Below are positions 1-9,963 of a DNA stretch of 64,000 bases, piece by piece (positions within the stretch are counted from its first letter, which is position 1; each line of letters starts with the position of its first letter). Below the pieces are notes generated by a model. It searched no databases and was not told the DNA's origin. It saw nothing but the letters and a program-made list of their open reading frames with translations. The DNA is from Gemmatimonadaceae bacterium (lineage in GTDB: Bacteria > Gemmatimonadota > Gemmatimonadetes > Gemmatimonadales > Gemmatimonadaceae), in assembly GCA_036496605.1 (NCBI GenBank), contig DASXKV010000008.1:1-64000 (forward strand), given 5' to 3'. The translations under genes were made by a program, and so were the position numbers.

Positions 1-462
1 CTGGGCTCCATGCGCGTCACCGAGCAGATCGATGCGCTCAACACCCTCGGCACCGATCCAATCAAGAAGCTCGTGACGCCCCGCGTCCTCGCGGCGCTGA
101 TCATGCTTCCGATTCTCACGATCATCAACGACTTGATCGGAATCATCGGCGGCAATATCATCGCGAAATTCATCGTCGATATCCCGAGCTCACTCTATTG
201 GCGTACGGTCTGGGAACAGATCGCTTCGGACGGTTTCCTGTTGCGGTATATCCCAAATGATTTCGTGCAGGGGCTCTCCAAGCCTCTGGTCTTCGGCGGC
301 ATAATTTCGATTACTGCCTGCTATTTCGGTCTCGGTACTACTGGCGGCACCGAAGGCGTCGGCCAGAGTACGACGCGCACCGTCGTCACGTCGAGCATCC
401 TGATTCTCATCGTCGACTATTTCCTCACGCAGTTGCTGCTTTCCGTGCTCGCGACCTCATGA
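1..462 (+). CDS. mlaE: MlaE/YrbE-type phospholipid ABC permease, C-terminal part
   Basis: The frame is open from base 1, so the 5' part lies outside the window; 153 codons are visible. The text begins with LGSMRVTEQIDALNTLG, the conserved cytoplasmic loop of MlaE permeases. Three hydrophobic segments follow: about residues 26-51 (rich in Leu/Ile, ending GIIGG), 89-113 (FGGIISITACYFGLG) and 124-147. The family moves phospholipids between inner and outer membranes of diderm bacteria. The stop overlaps the mlaF start (ATGA), and mlaD follows, giving the usual E-F-D order. No mlaB or mlaC is seen here. Confidence 0.93.
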   Translation: MGSMRVTEQIDALNTLGTDPIKKLVTPRVLAALIMLPILTIINDLIGIIGGNIIAKFIVDIPSSLYWRTVWEQIASDGFLLRYIPNDFVQGLSKPLVFGGIISITACYFGLGTTGGTEGVGQSTTRTVVTSSILILIVDYFLTQLLLSVLATS

Positions 463-1358
463 ACGACCGAGACGAGAGCCGCGGCTCTACGGAAGTCGAC
501 GATGCGCCGGCCGCGCCCGAGCGACGGGAGACGGATCGCAAGAGTCAGGCGGTCCGCCGCGCAATTCGCTCCGAGCTCGAGAGCGATGCGGATGCGGGCG
601 GCCAGCGAGAAGAGCGCACCGTCGCGCTCGAATCGGTCGTCGAGGTGAGCCATGTCTACCTGTCGTTCGACGTGCCGATTCTCGAGGACGTCAGCTTCAC
701 CGCGCACGAAGGCGAAACCGTCGCCATCGTCGGCGAATCGGGGACGGGGAAGTCCACCATCCTCAAGCTGCTGCTTCGGCTGCTCGTGCCGGATCGCGGA
801 ATGGTCTGCATCGACGATGAGGACATCACGGATCTCTCCTTCGAGGACGCGCTCAAGGTGCGTCAGAAGATGGGGATGGTCTTCCAAGGGGCTGCGCTCT
901 TCGACTCGATGACGGTCTTCGAGAACGTCGCCTATCCGCTGCGCGAGCACACGAAGATGAGTGAAGACGAAATCGAGGAGCGTGTGCGCGAGAAGCTCCA
1001 ATTCGTCGATCTCGACGCCGATCGCGTCATGGACCAGATGCCCGCCGAGCTCTCGGGCGGAATGAAGAAGCGCGTCGGCATCGCCCGCGGGATGGCGAAC
1101 AATCCGAAGATCATGCTGTACGACGAGCCCACCTCCGGTCTCGATCCGCTCACGACGGGCACGATCACGCGCCTGATCAAGAAGCTGCAGAAAGAATTGA
1201 ACGTCACGAGCATCGTCGTGACGCACGACATGCGCTCCGTCTCGAGAATGGCGACGAAAGTCGCTCTCCTCCACGATCGACACATCGCCTTCTTCGGTGA
1301 TCCCGAAGAGATGGTCGCGAGCGAAGACCCCTACATCCGAGAGTTCCTCGGAGGCTAG
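459..1358 (+). CDS. mlaF: MlaF-type ABC transporter ATP-binding protein
   Basis: 299 residues with a complete ABC ATPase core: Walker A GESGTGKST at 92-100, signature LSGGMKKR near 198-205, Walker B IMLYDEPTSG near 218-227 and the H-loop VVTHD. It should power lipid transport with the MlaE permease upstream and the MlaD protein downstream. The first 60 residues are charged (many D, E, R) and precede the normal MlaF start point; they have no recognisable domain, so a later start is possible, but the ATG overlapping the mlaE stop is the best coupled start. The gap to mlaD is 6 bases. Confidence 0.95.
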   Translation: MNDRDESRGSTEVDDAPAAPERRETDRKSQAVRRAIRSELESDADAGGQREERTVALESVVEVSHVYLSFDVPILEDVSFTAHEGETVAIVGESGTGKSTILKLLLRLLVPDRGMVCIDDEDITDLSFEDALKVRQKMGMVFQGAALFDSMTVFENVAYPLREHTKMSEDEIEERVREKLQFVDLDADRVMDQMPAELSGGMKKRVGIARGMANNPKIMLYDEPTSGLDPLTTGTITRLIKKLQKELNVTSIVVTHDMRSVSRMATKVALLHDRHIAFFGDPEEMVASEDPYIREFLGG

Positions 1359-1364
1359 CTCTCC

Positions 1365-2348
1365 ATGAAGCGTTCCTCCTTCATCACGTGGGATCAACTG
1401 CGCGTCGGTCTAGTCATCGTCGCCGCGCTCGGCATTCTCACCCTGGCCATCTACAAACTCGGTCAGGCAGCGAATCTGTTCGCGAAGCGGTACGACCTCA
1501 TCGCGTTCTTGAAGGAGGCGAACGGATTGCGCGTGGGCGGCACCGTGACGCTTGCCGGCCAGACGGTCGGCACTGTCAAAGCCGTCGATTTTCTGCCAGT
1601 TGACGCGGACACGTCGCGCAATCTCAAGATCACTGTCGCCATCGATCAGAGTCTCAAGGATCAGATCCGGCGCGATTCAAAAGCGCAGATCCGCACGATG
1701 GGTCTCCTCGGTGACAAAATTTTCGATATCACACCCGGAACTCCTCGCGCGGCCGTGCTGCAGGCCGGAGACACGATCGCGGTGGCACCCGCGCTCGATT
1801 ACGAGCAGGTGCTCGCGCAGGCTGCCGGCGCCGTGGGCGACGTCGTCGCGCTCACGAAGGACATGCGTCAGCTCACCGGCGGCATCGTTCGCGGCGAGGG
1901 CACGCTCGGGCAGCTCATCACGAATCGCCAGCTCTACGATCAGTTCACCAGCACGCTCGCGCGCACGAACACGATGATGGCGCGGTTGCAGAATCCGAAT
2001 GGAACGGTCGGCCGCCTGCTCGACGATCCCACGCTCTACACGAAGCTCACGGGCATGATCGCGTCGACCGATTCGCTGCTCCGCTCCGTGAACTCGGCCC
2101 AGGGCACGTTAGGCAGGATGATTCGCGACACGGTGCTCTATGGCAATCTTCTCAACATGAGCCGCGGCGCCGACTCGCTGATGCGCATGATCACCAACGG
2201 CAAAGGCACCGCCTCGAAGCTGCTCACCGACCAGACGCTGTACGACCAGTTGAACAAGCTCGTGACGGACCTCAACGCAGTGCTCGCCGACGTGCGGCGC
2301 GATCCGACGCGATATATGAAGGGCGCGATACAGGTAAGGTTGTTCTGA
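1365..2348 (+). CDS. mlaD: MlaD-like MCE-domain lipid-binding protein
   Basis: 327 residues. A single N-terminal membrane anchor lies at about 12-31 and an MCE domain at about 41-120 (YDLIAFLKEANGLRVGG, then GLLGDKIFDITPG). The C-terminal half holds about four repeats of roughly 37 residues with the pattern G-T-x-G-x-L-L-x-D-x-x-L-Y (GTLGQLITNRQLY, GTVGRLLDDPTLY, GTLGRMIRDTVLY, GTASKLLTDQTLY). Family knowledge: MCE proteins form hexameric rings that carry lipids across the periplasm, and helical tails extend the channel. The repeats suggest a longer tail than E. coli MlaD. It is the last gene of the mla operon. Confidence 0.92.
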   Translation: MKRSSFITWDQLRVGLVIVAALGILTLAIYKLGQAANLFAKRYDLIAFLKEANGLRVGGTVTLAGQTVGTVKAVDFLPVDADTSRNLKITVAIDQSLKDQIRRDSKAQIRTMGLLGDKIFDITPGTPRAAVLQAGDTIAVAPALDYEQVLAQAAGAVGDVVALTKDMRQLTGGIVRGEGTLGQLITNRQLYDQFTSTLARTNTMMARLQNPNGTVGRLLDDPTLYTKLTGMIASTDSLLRSVNSAQGTLGRMIRDTVLYGNLLNMSRGADSLMRMITNGKGTASKLLTDQTLYDQLNKLVTDLNAVLADVRRDPTRYMKGAIQVRLF

Positions 2349-2400
2349 CAATACCTCCTTCTCAGCCTTGTCAGCCTTGCCGCCTTGTCAGCCTCCGTGC

Positions 2401-2652
2401 GCGGCGAGAGCGGGACCGGGGTCGCTCCAGGGCGCTATGACGATACTGCCATTATTTCTGCGCCGTTAGGCATGATCGGTACGATGGCAGTATCGCCATA
2501 GCTGCCCCTCCGGACCCCGCTCGCGCTCTCGCCCCTGCCACCTGTCAGGGCAACCAGAGCATCCTGGCGCCGCGCTCCGACGCGCGCCCTAAGAGGAACC
2601 AATGGCAGTGTTATCATAGTGCCCCGGAGCGACCCCGCTGCTGCTATCGCGC
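2401..2652. repeat. Three copies of a 50-bp intergenic repeat, two forming an inverted pair
   Basis: The gap between mlaD and the asparaginase gene holds copy A on the - strand (2401-2452) and copies B (2484-2533) and C (2602-2652) on the + strand. All begin ATGGCAGT, continue with a CATAG block, then GGAGCGACCCC or a variant, and end in a GCTCTCGC-like run. A and B share an exact 11-base inverted match (GATACTGCCAT with ATGGCAGTATC) and could fold as one long stem. No open frame with gene character covers them. The stretch just upstream (2349-2400) contains short direct repeats of CTTGTCAGCC. Confidence 0.7.
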
Positions 2653-2747
2653 GCACCGAACGCCATGGCGCCGCGGAGCCGCGCCGCTCCTGCTATGGAG
2701 TTTCCTTTTCCACCAGCAACCAGTCACCAATAGCGAACTACCCTAAT

Positions 2748-2762
2748 TATCTTTCCCCCGTG
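2748..2762 (+). promoter_or_regulatory. Putative -10 box placing transcription start at a GTG (leaderless)
   Basis: TATCTT at 2748-2753 ends six bases before GTG 2760, which is in frame with the asparaginase-like gene. No Shine-Dalgarno sequence precedes GTG 2760 or ATG 2793. No clear -35 box is seen 17 bases upstream. The same arrangement recurs at hemW, recJ, arcA and the M20 gene. Confidence 0.4.
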
Positions 2763-3782
2763 GCAGCCGCGCCGATTTTCTCGCCGTACCCGATGAAGTC
2801 GATCGAGCTTGACGTCGTCGTCACGCGGGGTGCTGTCGTTGAATCCCGGCACCGCCTGCACGCCGCCGTGGTCGACGACAGCGGCGCCTTGATTGCTGCC
2901 GCGCGCGACCCCTCCTATGTGACCGCGTGGCGCTCGTGCGCCAAGCCATTCCAGGTGATGCCGTTCCTCGAGTCCGGCGGATTCGACAAGCTCGGATGGG
3001 GAGACGACCAGCTCGCCCTCTCCTGCGCGTCACACGGCGGTGAACCGGAGCACGTCGTCCTCGCCGAGGCGATGCTCAGCGATATCGGGATGGAGGAAGG
3101 CGATCTGGCGTGCGGGCCGCACGAGCCGCTCTCCACGCGCGGCGTTCGCGCATTGCGCGACGTAGGCGCTCGGCCCACGCGCCTCCATAACAACTGCTCG
3201 GGCAAGCACGCGGCCATGCTCGCGCGCGCTCACACGGCGGGATGGCCGACGTACGGCTACGAGCGCGAAGAGCATCCCGTTCAGCGCTGCTGTCTCGAGG
3301 CAATATCGAAGTGGGCCGGCTTGCCTCAGTCTGCCATCGGCCGCGCCGTCGACGGGTGTGGTGCGGTGGTGTTCTCGCTCCCGCTCGAGAACATGGCGCG
3401 AGCGTATGCGAATCTCGCCCGGGCGGCTCGTGACGACGACGAGGTCTCGGGACGCATCGTCCACGCAATGCAGACCCGACCCTTCCTGATCGGCGGCACC
3501 GATCGCTTCGATTCGATCTTGATCGAGGAGACGGAAGGCGCGGTGATCTCGAAGATCGGCGCCGAGGGAGTGCACTCGATTGCGGTGCCGGCGAGAGGGC
3601 TGGGCATCGCGGTCAAGGTGGAGGACGGTGCGCAGCGAGCGCAGTTCGCCGGCGTCGTGCGGGTTCTCCAGTACTTCGACGTGCTGCCGAGCCGACTGCC
3701 GCCGCGCCTCGATGAGTTCCTCCACCGCCCGATTCGCAACACGCGCGGCGAAGTGGTCGGGGAGCTTCGCGTCGAGCACTAG
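2760..3782 (+). CDS. Asparaginase II family protein
   Basis: 340 residues from GTG 2760, or 329 from ATG 2793, which gives MKSIELDVVVTRGAVVESRH, close to the usual family N terminus. Conserved blocks include CAKPFQVMPFLESGG, SCASHGGEPEHV, LHNNCSGKHAAML and VDGCGAVVFSLP, typical of the asparaginase_II family (PF06089). That family is linked to hydrolysis of asparagine to aspartate and ammonia, though few members are characterised. No signal peptide is seen, so it is probably cytoplasmic. GTG 2760 is preferred only because of the -10 box before it; ATG 2793 is a serious alternative. Confidence 0.85.
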   Translation: MAAAPIFSPYPMKSIELDVVVTRGAVVESRHRLHAAVVDDSGALIAAARDPSYVTAWRSCAKPFQVMPFLESGGFDKLGWGDDQLALSCASHGGEPEHVVLAEAMLSDIGMEEGDLACGPHEPLSTRGVRALRDVGARPTRLHNNCSGKHAAMLARAHTAGWPTYGYEREEHPVQRCCLEAISKWAGLPQSAIGRAVDGCGAVVFSLPLENMARAYANLARAARDDDEVSGRIVHAMQTRPFLIGGTDRFDSILIEETEGAVISKIGAEGVHSIAVPARGLGIAVKVEDGAQRAQFAGVVRVLQYFDVLPSRLPPRLDEFLHRPIRNTRGEVVGELRVEH

Positions 3783-3839
3783 TCTCTCGACGCGGTCGCT
3801 CCGGCCTCGCGTGAGAAAGCTTCGGCAATCGGTGATTGG

Positions 3840-5560
<1,721 letters not shown>

Positions 5561-5564
5561 GGCC

Positions 5565-6419
5565 GTGATTGCTCCGCCGGTCGCCATCGCGCGTGGCGAC
5601 GCCGACTATCCGCCCGCGCTGCTCGATCTGCCGCAGCCGCCGAGTATGATCTGGCGCATCGGCGATCTCGACGTTCTGAATCGTCCGGTGGTGGCGATTG
5701 TCGGGACGCGAAAGGCAACGGCATATGGTGAGCGCGTGACGCGGGAGCTCGCCGGAGCCCTCGCGCGCGGTGGAGCATGCGTTCTGAGTGGAATGGCGTT
5801 GGGGATCGATGGCGTGGCGCACGTCGCTGCGCTCGATGCCTGCGGAAAGACGGCCGCGGTGCTTGGAACCGGTGCCGACATAGCGTATCCGCCGTCTCAT
5901 CGAGGGTTGCACGCGCGGATCGGGTCGGAGGGATTGCTCCTTTCCGAATTGCCGCCGGGCGCTCACAGTCACGGCGGATCCTTCCCCAAGCGAAATCGAT
6001 TGATCGCAGCGCTGGCCCGGCTCACGATCATCGTCGAGGCGCCCGTGAAGAGCGGCGCTCTCTACACAGCCAATGATGCGGCAGCCTTGAATCGCGACGT
6101 CGGCGTCGTGCCTGGTCCGATCGATTCACCGAAGTGCGAGGGGAGCAATCTTCTGCTACGCGACGGCGCGCAAGCAATCATGTCGCCGGCGGACGCGCTC
6201 GCACTGCTCGGACTGACGCGCCCCGTCCGCACTCTCGTCGAGCTTGACGATCCGGATCAATCGCAGGTGTGGCAAGCTCTCAAGCAAGGTCCCGCGGATC
6301 TCGACACGCTCTGCCATCGCGCGTCGTTGCCAGTTCAACGTTGTCTCGCGGCCGTGACGGCGCTGGAGTTGAACGGTTCGATCGAGTGTGCTTTGACGGG
6401 GGAGGTCCGGAGGAGATGA
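5565..6419 (+). CDS. dprA: DNA-processing protein DprA
   Basis: 284 residues from GTG 5565. A Rossmann-like core shows VVAIVGTRKATAYG, SGMALGIDGVAHVAAL, AVLGTG, and GSFPKRNRLIAALA. A C-terminal winged-helix-like segment (about 215-284) follows. DprA loads RecA on incoming single-stranded DNA during natural transformation. The N-terminal SAM-like domain found in many relatives is missing, so this is a short form. Its presence is relevant to the dispersed CGTTAGGC octamer, because uptake-sequence bias is one possible explanation for it. Confidence 0.95.
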   Translation: MIAPPVAIARGDADYPPALLDLPQPPSMIWRIGDLDVLNRPVVAIVGTRKATAYGERVTRELAGALARGGACVLSGMALGIDGVAHVAALDACGKTAAVLGTGADIAYPPSHRGLHARIGSEGLLLSELPPGAHSHGGSFPKRNRLIAALARLTIIVEAPVKSGALYTANDAAALNRDVGVVPGPIDSPKCEGSNLLLRDGAQAIMSPADALALLGLTRPVRTLVELDDPDQSQVWQALKQGPADLDTLCHRASLPVQRCLAAVTALELNGSIECALTGEVRRR

Positions 6420-6472
6420 GCGAGGCGCGCGTCGAATCCTGCAGAGATTGCGCCTCGTCTCGAGTGAACGAA

Positions 6473-7058
6473 CGCTCGTACCGGGCGAATTGATGGCTGT
6501 CCAGATGAAACGAGGGCAGTGCCGATCCAAACGATCGGTGTCCCGAAGAGAATGCAGCTCGTATCGTTTGAATTGATCGGTGTAGAGAAGGGATCGCAGC
6601 TCGTATCGATTGAATGGATCGGTGTCGGGAAGGGATCGCAGCTCGTACCGATTGAATGAATCGGTTTCGAGAAAAGAATGCAGCTCGTATCGATTGAATG
6701 CATCGGTGTCGAGAAGGAATCGCAGCTCGTCCCGATTGAATGGATCGGTGTCGCGAAGGGATTGCAGCTCGTACCGATTGAATTCATCGGTGCACAGAAG
6801 AGAATGCAGCTCGTACCGATTGAATGGATCGGTGTCCAGAAGAGAAGGCAGCTCGTCCCGATCGAAGTGATCGCTGTACAAAAGAGATTGTAACTCGTAC
6901 CGATCGAAGTGATCGGTGTACCGGGAGCATCAACCGTTGTTCCGGACGAATGAATCGCCGTACACCAAGAGCTGACCGTCGAACAGCACGCATGCAAGGC
7001 TGTACAGAAAGCATCTCAGGCTGCACCGCTCGAATGCGAGGCTGTACAGAAAGCATGT
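6473..7058. repeat. 42-bp tandem repeat array, at least 12 in-register units
   Basis: Units begin at 6555, 6597, 6639, 6681, 6723, 6765, 6807, 6849, 6891, 6933, 6975 and 7017, always 42 bases apart with no indel. One shorter (38 bp) and one degenerate unit precede them. A typical unit starts CAGCTCGTACCGATTGAATG and continues GATCGGTGTCCAGAAGAGAA. Units 1-9 are alike; units 10-12 have drifted strongly but keep register. The core carries the dyad CCGAT-N7-ATCGG in most units. Variable columns show no codon-position bias, so I do not call it coding. There are no unique spacers, so it is not CRISPR. Confidence 0.85.
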
Positions 7059-7275
7059 GAGGCTATCGAGCGCAGATGCACACGCGTACCGGTTTAGTCG
7101 CGCCGCGTTCCGCTCCCATTCACCGCCGTCCAGAGTCCTCCGCTCGCCCTACAGCTGACTTCTCACCCTGCATACCTGGGATTCACGCGATCACAGACGA
7201 GATGAACCGATGTCCCGCTCGATGTGATCGCATCACCGGCGAGACTGCTCACTTCGCCGACGACATCGACGACTT

Positions 7276-7355
7276 CGGCGACGCATCTACAACTCCGGCG
7301 ACGCAGTTACAACTCCGGCGACGCATCTACAACTCCGCCGACGACAATCGACAAC
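7276..7355. repeat. 20-bp tandem repeat block
   Basis: Three consecutive 20-base units (CGGCGACGCATCTACAACTC; the middle one has AG for TC) are followed by a degenerate fourth beginning CGCCGACGACAATCG. It lies within the same gene-free island as the 42-bp array but is unrelated in sequence. Confidence 0.8.
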
Positions 7356-7746
7356 GCCGCCGCCTCCATGTCGATCATCACAGATCAGATCTCACCTTCG
7401 CCGACCGCATCGCAACAATCACAGATGCCATGTGACTCGCTGCCGTTCAGATCTCACCTCTCAGCGAAGACTCCTCTTGCCTTACCGACAATTTGATCAC
7501 TCTGCCGCTCAGTGTCCGACCGCCTCCGGTGAGATGAACCAAACCCCCGTCGAGATCCTCACGTCGCCACACCTCACCTCCATCACCCTCGGCCACCACG
7601 ACAGAGGCGCAGGTGGCCGCTTTCATTGCCCGCCAAGATGAATCAACGCAGAGAACACGATGCAGCCTCGACACGTCAGATGTTCACGGCGGTCTCCGCG
7701 TCTAAGCAGTTCCAGCCGTCAAGCGGCGCGCGCAACGCGCCCGCCC

Positions 7747-7752
7747 TATCTT
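7747..7752 (+). promoter_or_regulatory. Putative -10 box for leaderless hemW
   Basis: TATCTT lies five bases before GTG 7758, so transcription would start at or next to the start codon. No convincing -35 box is visible at 17 bases upstream. The evidence is the recurrence of this arrangement at several genes in the window. Confidence 0.4.
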
Positions 7753-7757
7753 TCCGT

Positions 7758-8879
7758 GTGCACCCTCGACACGTCTACATCCACGTTCCGTTCTGCGCGC
7801 GCCGCTGCGTGTACTGCGATTTCGCGATCGCCGTACGCCGAGACGTGCCGGTGGACGATTACGTCTCGGCGGTCGAGCGGGAGCTGAGCATTCGTTTCCC
7901 CGAGAAAGGCGCCTGGCCGGTCGAGACACTCTACTTCGGCGGCGGAACGCCCTCTCGGCTTGGCGGTGAAGGAGTCGCACAGCTGCTGGAGGCGGTGCAG
8001 CGCCGCATCAGCATCGAGCCGGGCGCCGAGGTCACCCTCGAGGCGAATCCGGAGGATGTGTCGCTCGATGCGGCAAATGCCTGGCGTTCAGCCGGCATCA
8101 ATCGGCTCTCGCTTGGCGCTCAGTCCTTCGATGACGCCGTCCTGCGCTGGATGCATCGGACCCACGACTCGCGCGCCATCGCCGCTGCAGTCGAGCGGGC
8201 GCGCGCCTCTGGGATCGACGACTTCTCGCTGGATCTGATCTTCGCGCTACCTCACGAAATCGAGCGCGATTGGGAGAGCGACGTCGCCGCCGCGCTCGAC
8301 CTCGAGCCCACGCACTTGTCGCTCTACGGCCTCACGACCGAGCCCGCCACGCCGCTCGGCAGATGGCGGGACCGAGGCATCGTAACGGAGGCTCGCGAGG
8401 AGAGTTATGAGCGCGAATACCTTTATGCGGATGAAGCGTTACGGTCGGCCGGCTTCGAGCATTACGAGGTCTCGAACTTTGGCTTGCCCGGCCGGCGCGC
8501 GAGGCACAACTCGACGTATTGGCGTGGACGCGCGTACGCTGGTTTTGGTCCCGGGGCGCATGAGTTCGATGGGGCCACGCGTCGCTGGAACGCAGATGCT
8601 TATGTCGAGTGGGCTCGTCGGCTCGCGAGCGGCGCCGATCCGATTGAAGGGAGTGAACTTCTGGACGAGGACAGCCGCGACGCAGAGCGCATTTATCTGG
8701 GGTTGCGCACCTCCGATGGGCTGCGTCTCTCCGGTGCGGAACTTGTTCGTGCGAAGGAGTGGATCGAGGCGGGGTGGGGTAAGATCATTGATGGCAGTCG
8801 GCTCAGGCTGACACCGTTGGGCTGGCTGCGCCTCGATAGCATCGCCGCCGACTTGACACTGGTTCGAAGTCGTTCCTAG
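7758..8879 (+). CDS. hemW: HemW-type radical SAM protein (heme chaperone family)
   Basis: 373 residues from GTG 7758, matching the usual HemW length. The radical SAM cluster motif is CARRCVYC (C-x3-C-x2-C) near residues 13-20, followed by DFAIAV. Other conserved blocks are VETLYFGGGTPSRL, EANPEDVS, RLSLGAQSFDD and YEVSNFGLPG. Family knowledge: HemW is related to coproporphyrinogen dehydrogenase HemN but acts in heme handling. In-frame upstream starts exist (TTG 7626, ATG 7638, ATG 7680) without Shine-Dalgarno sequences. TATCTT at 7747-7752, five bases before GTG 7758, supports a leaderless start there. Confidence 0.92.
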   Translation: MHPRHVYIHVPFCARRCVYCDFAIAVRRDVPVDDYVSAVERELSIRFPEKGAWPVETLYFGGGTPSRLGGEGVAQLLEAVQRRISIEPGAEVTLEANPEDVSLDAANAWRSAGINRLSLGAQSFDDAVLRWMHRTHDSRAIAAAVERARASGIDDFSLDLIFALPHEIERDWESDVAAALDLEPTHLSLYGLTTEPATPLGRWRDRGIVTEAREESYEREYLYADEALRSAGFEHYEVSNFGLPGRRARHNSTYWRGRAYAGFGPGAHEFDGATRRWNADAYVEWARRLASGADPIEGSELLDEDSRDAERIYLGLRTSDGLRLSGAELVRAKEWIEAGWGKIIDGSRLRLTPLGWLRLDSIAADLTLVRSRS

Positions 8880-8889
8880 GTTTGCACTT

Positions 8890-9945
8890 ATGCCACCGCA
8901 AGAGCTGTCCAGACGCGAACGAAGGATCCTCGAGGCGGTCATCCTCAGTTATGTGGAGACCGCCGAGCCTGCCGGCTCGCGCACATTGTCGCGTCGGTTC
9001 GGGCTCGGCGTGTCGCCGGCGACGATTCGTAACACCATGTCGGATCTGGAGGAGAAGGGCTTCCTCTTCCATCCGCATACGTCCGCCGGCCGTGTTCCGA
9101 CGAACAAGGCCTACCGCGTGTACGTCGATCAACTGTTGGCGATGCCGTCGCTCCTCACGCAGGAGCCCGAGCGTCTGGCGGAGACGATCAGCGCCGGCGG
9201 CGCGCTTGGGGTTTCGGCGATCGAAGCGGTGCTTCGCCGCGCGGCGCAGACCCTCGGCGTTCTGACGCAGGAGCTTGGCGTTGCGCTGGGGCCTCGTCTC
9301 GCGACGTCGGTGTTGCGGCGTCTCGAGCTCGTCCGGATCAGCAATGAGCGTTTGCTCATGGTGCTGACGCTGGATGGCGGCGTCATGCGCACCGTGTTCG
9401 TCGAAGTCGCCGGCGAGATCGCCGAGACGGCAGTCGCCCAGGTGACGGCCGTGCTCAACGAGCGACTTGCAGGGTTGACCCTCGATCAGATCCGCCGATC
9501 GCTCGCGCTTCGGCTCCGCGACGTGTCCGCCGGGCCGGACGGGCACGAGCTGTTGAATATCTTCGTACAGGAAGCAGAACACCTTTTCGACGCGGCCGTG
9601 CCCACTGAGGCGGAGAGCGTGTTGCTGGGTCAGCCGTCCGTTCTCGCTGAACAGCCGGAGTTTTCGGCGGCGGATCGGTTGCGACGCCTGCTCGCGCTCA
9701 CCGAGCGACCGGACGCGTTGGCCGAAGCGATCCGCAAGCGCACCGCTCCGGGCGTCTCGATCACGATCGGGACGGAGCACGACGACCCGCGGCTCGATGA
9801 ATTCACCGTCGTCACCGCCGAATACAATGTCGGTAGCCTAACGGGCGTGATCGGCGTCATCGGGCCAACGCGCATGCCGTACGAAAAGGTCATCTCTCTC
9901 GTCAGCCACACATCGCGGCTGCTCAACGATCTACTTCAACAATAG
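8890..9945 (+). CDS. hrcA: Heat-inducible transcription repressor HrcA
   Basis: 351 residues from ATG 8890. The N-terminal winged helix reads LSRRERRILEAVILSYVETA, then RFGLGVSPATIRNTMSDLEE and HTSAGRVPTNKAYRVYVD, diagnostic of HrcA. A GAF-like middle domain follows. HrcA represses heat-shock genes by binding CIRCE operators. It is directly followed by dnaJ, supporting the role. I looked for a CIRCE dyad (TTAGCACTC-N9-GAGTGCTAA) before hrcA and dnaJ and saw none, so its targets, probably groESL or dnaK, are elsewhere. Confidence 0.96.
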   Translation: MPPQELSRRERRILEAVILSYVETAEPAGSRTLSRRFGLGVSPATIRNTMSDLEEKGFLFHPHTSAGRVPTNKAYRVYVDQLLAMPSLLTQEPERLAETISAGGALGVSAIEAVLRRAAQTLGVLTQELGVALGPRLATSVLRRLELVRISNERLLMVLTLDGGVMRTVFVEVAGEIAETAVAQVTAVLNERLAGLTLDQIRRSLALRLRDVSAGPDGHELLNIFVQEAEHLFDAAVPTEAESVLLGQPSVLAEQPEFSAADRLRRLLALTERPDALAEAIRKRTAPGVSITIGTEHDDPRLDEFTVVTAEYNVGSLTGVIGVIGPTRMPYEKVISLVSHTSRLLNDLLQQ

Positions 9946-9963
9946 CCGTTTCGAAGACGCCGC

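Larger units (their letters stand above)
6420..7757. other. Gene-free island of about 1.3 kb between dprA and hemW
   Basis: I find no convincing gene here. It contains a 42-bp tandem array (about 6473-7058) and a 20-bp tandem block (7276-7335). The remainder (7060-7700) is irregular sequence rich in GATCAC, CAGATCTCACC and CGCCGAC fragments. Frames crossing the array are open only because the period is a multiple of three. The one - strand frame open through all units continues far into antisense dprA, as a spurious frame would. Confidence 0.6.

Noticed and set aside
6156-6997. Open frames with 14-residue repeats on both strands across the 42-bp array
   Set aside because: A 42-base period keeps any stop-free unit open in all frames. 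Changes between units fall equally on the three codon positions, and the longest frame runs on into antisense dprA.
6473-7058. CRISPR array
   Set aside because: The whole 42-bp unit is repeated; there are no unique spacers and no cas genes in the window.
7076-7435. Small + strand frame in the gene-free island
   Set aside because: Its codon use differs from that of the neighbouring genes, it covers the 20-bp tandem block, and it lacks a start signal.
8880-9963. CIRCE element near hrcA or dnaJ
   Set aside because: No TTAGCACTC-N9-GAGTGCTAA-like dyad is present upstream of either gene.
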